Shown here: one piece after another, positions 5,202 to 6,394 of the stretch
Layout: every line of letters begins with the position of its first letter
Position numbering within the stretch: the stretch's first letter is position 1
Source: Bacteroidota bacterium
Lineage (GTDB): Bacteria > Bacteroidota > Ignavibacteria > Ignavibacteriales > Melioribacteraceae
DNA: 6,394 nt
Assembly: GCA_021814855.1 (NCBI GenBank)
Contig: JAKAHQ010000103.1
Coordinates: 1 to 6,394 of the forward strand
Direction of reading: 5' to 3'
The notes under the pieces: model-generated
Databases searched by the model: none
What the model was told of the DNA's origin: nothing
Seen by the model: only the letters and a program-made list of their open reading frames with translations
Translations under genes and position numbers: made by a program

Positions 5202-6394
5202 CTACTTTAAAAGAATCATCTTCCTGGTCTGAGAAAAATTTCCAACAGTTAACCGATAATAATAAATTCCGGAGGGAAGGGAATAGTTATCCGTATTGAA
5301 TCCAGAGTTATGTATGCCTGCTTCTCGGTACTCGTTTAACAGCGTAGCAACCATGCAGCCAAGCGAATCGTAAACTTTCAGGTTAACAAAATTCCTTTCA
5401 CGCTGCTGCCAGCTAATTGTTGTGGAAGGATTAAACGGATTGGGATAATTCTGAAAAAGTTTAATTGATTCGGGAATGCTGCTTCCGCTTCTTTTGTCAA
5501 CTCCGGTTGTAGGCGCCAGGCGAATTCTGTATACCGAACTTCCCGAAGTGATATACAAAGTTTTTCTATCGCTGTCCCCCCACGCGCAGTTTGAGGGCGA
5601 CTGGTTTTGAATTACAATCTTATCCAGGTATTTTCCTTCAGGAGAAAAAATCCAAACACCGCCGGAACCGGTGCAGTATAAATTTCCTGCCGGGTCAACC
5701 TTCATTCCGTCTGCGTAAGGAGAAACCTTGTTAAATAACTTCTTATTGGAAATTGTTGAGTCGTTAATTATATCCCAAACGTATATTTCACCCTTTGGAG
5801 ATTCGTTTACGTATAATTTTTTTTCATCAGGAGAAAAACAGATTCCGTTTGGTTTATCAAAGGCACTATCCAGAAGCCGGATATTGCCGGAAGGGGAAAT
5901 TCTATAAATTCCCCGGAACCCAAGTTCGGAATGCTGACCTGTCGGAATATTAAAATCCGGATCCGTGAAGAAAATTGATCCGTCGGATTTGACTACAAGA
6001 TCGTTTGGACTGTTAAACTTTTTACCGTTATAGGTTACCGCTATGGGAGTAATTGTTTCGTCGGCCTCCTGCCGAGATACGCGCCGTTTACCCATTTGCG
6101 TTAATATTAATCTTCCTTTCAGATCAAGCGTTAAGCCGTTCGAACTATCAGAAGGACTTAAAAAAATTTCTTTCCCCTTATCGGCGGTCCATTTATAAAT
6201 CTTATTACCGCGTATATCGGAAAAAAGTAATCCAACACTATCTACCCACACCGGGCCCTCCGGCTGTTGAATTCCCGAGGCAATCAGCTCAAGCGTTGCG
6301 GCCGGCGGAATGGGAGACTGCGCGTGCGCATCGAATGATATTAAAAATATAGTCGTTAGACTTAAGAGTACCCGCGTTGTGTAAATCAAATTTT
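5202..6394 (-). CDS. Secreted SMP-30/gluconolactonase-like protein with T9SS sorting tail, probably 5'-partial
   Basis: Numbering from the TTG at 6387-6389, the protein has 395 residues, but the frame stays open to the window edge and there is no ATG, so the true start probably lies a few codons outside. An N-terminal signal peptide (hydrophobic VLLSLTTIFLISF, then AHA-Q near residue 24) sends it to the Sec pathway. Residues ~33-290 form an SMP-30/gluconolactonase/LRE-like six-bladed beta-propeller. The four metal ligands known from SMP-30 can be matched: E44 (QQPEGPVW), N129 (NSPNDLVV), N181 (KPNGICFSPD) and D227 (YADGMKVDP), so lactone hydrolysis is plausible. Residues ~305-395 are a type A T9SS sorting domain (LFQNYPNPFNPSTTISW, LKVYDSLG, LPSGIYYYRLTVG, ending KMILLK), indicating export across the outer membrane to the surface or medium. 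The TAG stop is 11 bases from the stop of the convergent serine hydrolase, and no terminator is visible between them. The substrate is unknown; a gluconolactone-like sugar lactone is only a family guess. Confidence 0.92.
   Translation of the reverse strand, partial: NLIYTTRVLLSLTTIFLISFDAHAQSPIPPAATLELIASGIQQPEGPVWVDSVGLLFSDIRGNKIYKWTADKGKEIFLSPSDSSNGLTLDLKGRLILTQMGKRRVSRQEADETITPIAVTYNGKKFNSPNDLVVKSDGSIFFTDPDFNIPTGQHSELGFRGIYRISPSGNIRLLDSAFDKPNGICFSPDEKKLYVNESPKGEIYVWDIINDSTISNKKLFNKVSPYADGMKVDPAGNLYCTGSGGVWIFSPEGKYLDKIVIQNQSPSNCAWGDSDRKTLYITSGSSVYRIRLAPTTGVDKRSGSSIPESIKLFQNYPNPFNPSTTISWQQRERNFVNLKVYDSLGCMVATLLNEYREAGIHNSGFNTDNYSLPSGIYYYRLTVGNFSQTRKMILLK

Noticed and set aside
6053..6352. 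Plus-strand 99-codon frame antisense to the start of the SMP-30 gene
   Set aside because: It is a shadow of the signal peptide and first propeller blades, with no recognisable domain.

Overview
The window looks like chromosomal DNA of a moderately AT-rich member of the FCB group. Ignavibacteria or a close relative is the best guess. The main evidence is the C-terminal type IX secretion (T9SS) sorting tail with the signature FQNYPNPFNPSTTISW on the last gene. Taxonomy is inferred from this and general style only. No mobile element, CRISPR array, tRNA or rRNA was found.

Layout from left to right: (1) The 3' part of a plus-strand gene runs off the left edge. It encodes the C-terminal end of an NMT1/SsuA/NrtA-like ABC-transporter substrate-binding domain, fused in one frame through a hydrophilic linker to a complete CheW domain. 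(2) A bidirectional intrinsic terminator follows, then a convergent minus-strand gene for a 76-residue cysteine-rich protein. (3) About 295 bases of AT-rich non-coding DNA contain a weak candidate promoter. (4) proB and proA follow, encoding glutamate 5-kinase and glutamate-5-semialdehyde dehydrogenase, 30 bases apart. Only 18 bases downstream is a TTG-initiated serine hydrolase of the class C beta-lactamase/6-aminohexanoate-dimer hydrolase type. (5) Converging on it, with only 11 bases between the stops, is a minus-strand gene for a secreted SMP-30/gluconolactonase-like beta-propeller with a signal peptide and T9SS tail. Its start probably lies beyond the right edge.

ProB and ProA perform the first two committed steps of proline synthesis: glutamate to glutamyl-5-phosphate to glutamate-5-semialdehyde, which cyclises to pyrroline-5-carboxylate. 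proC is not in the window. The hydrolase may be cotranscribed with proBA, but nothing in its sequence links it to proline. The least ordinary item is the substrate-binding/CheW fusion. It suggests a soluble chemosensory adaptor that carries its own ligand-binding module, and its convergent neighbour is a Cys-rich protein of unknown role.
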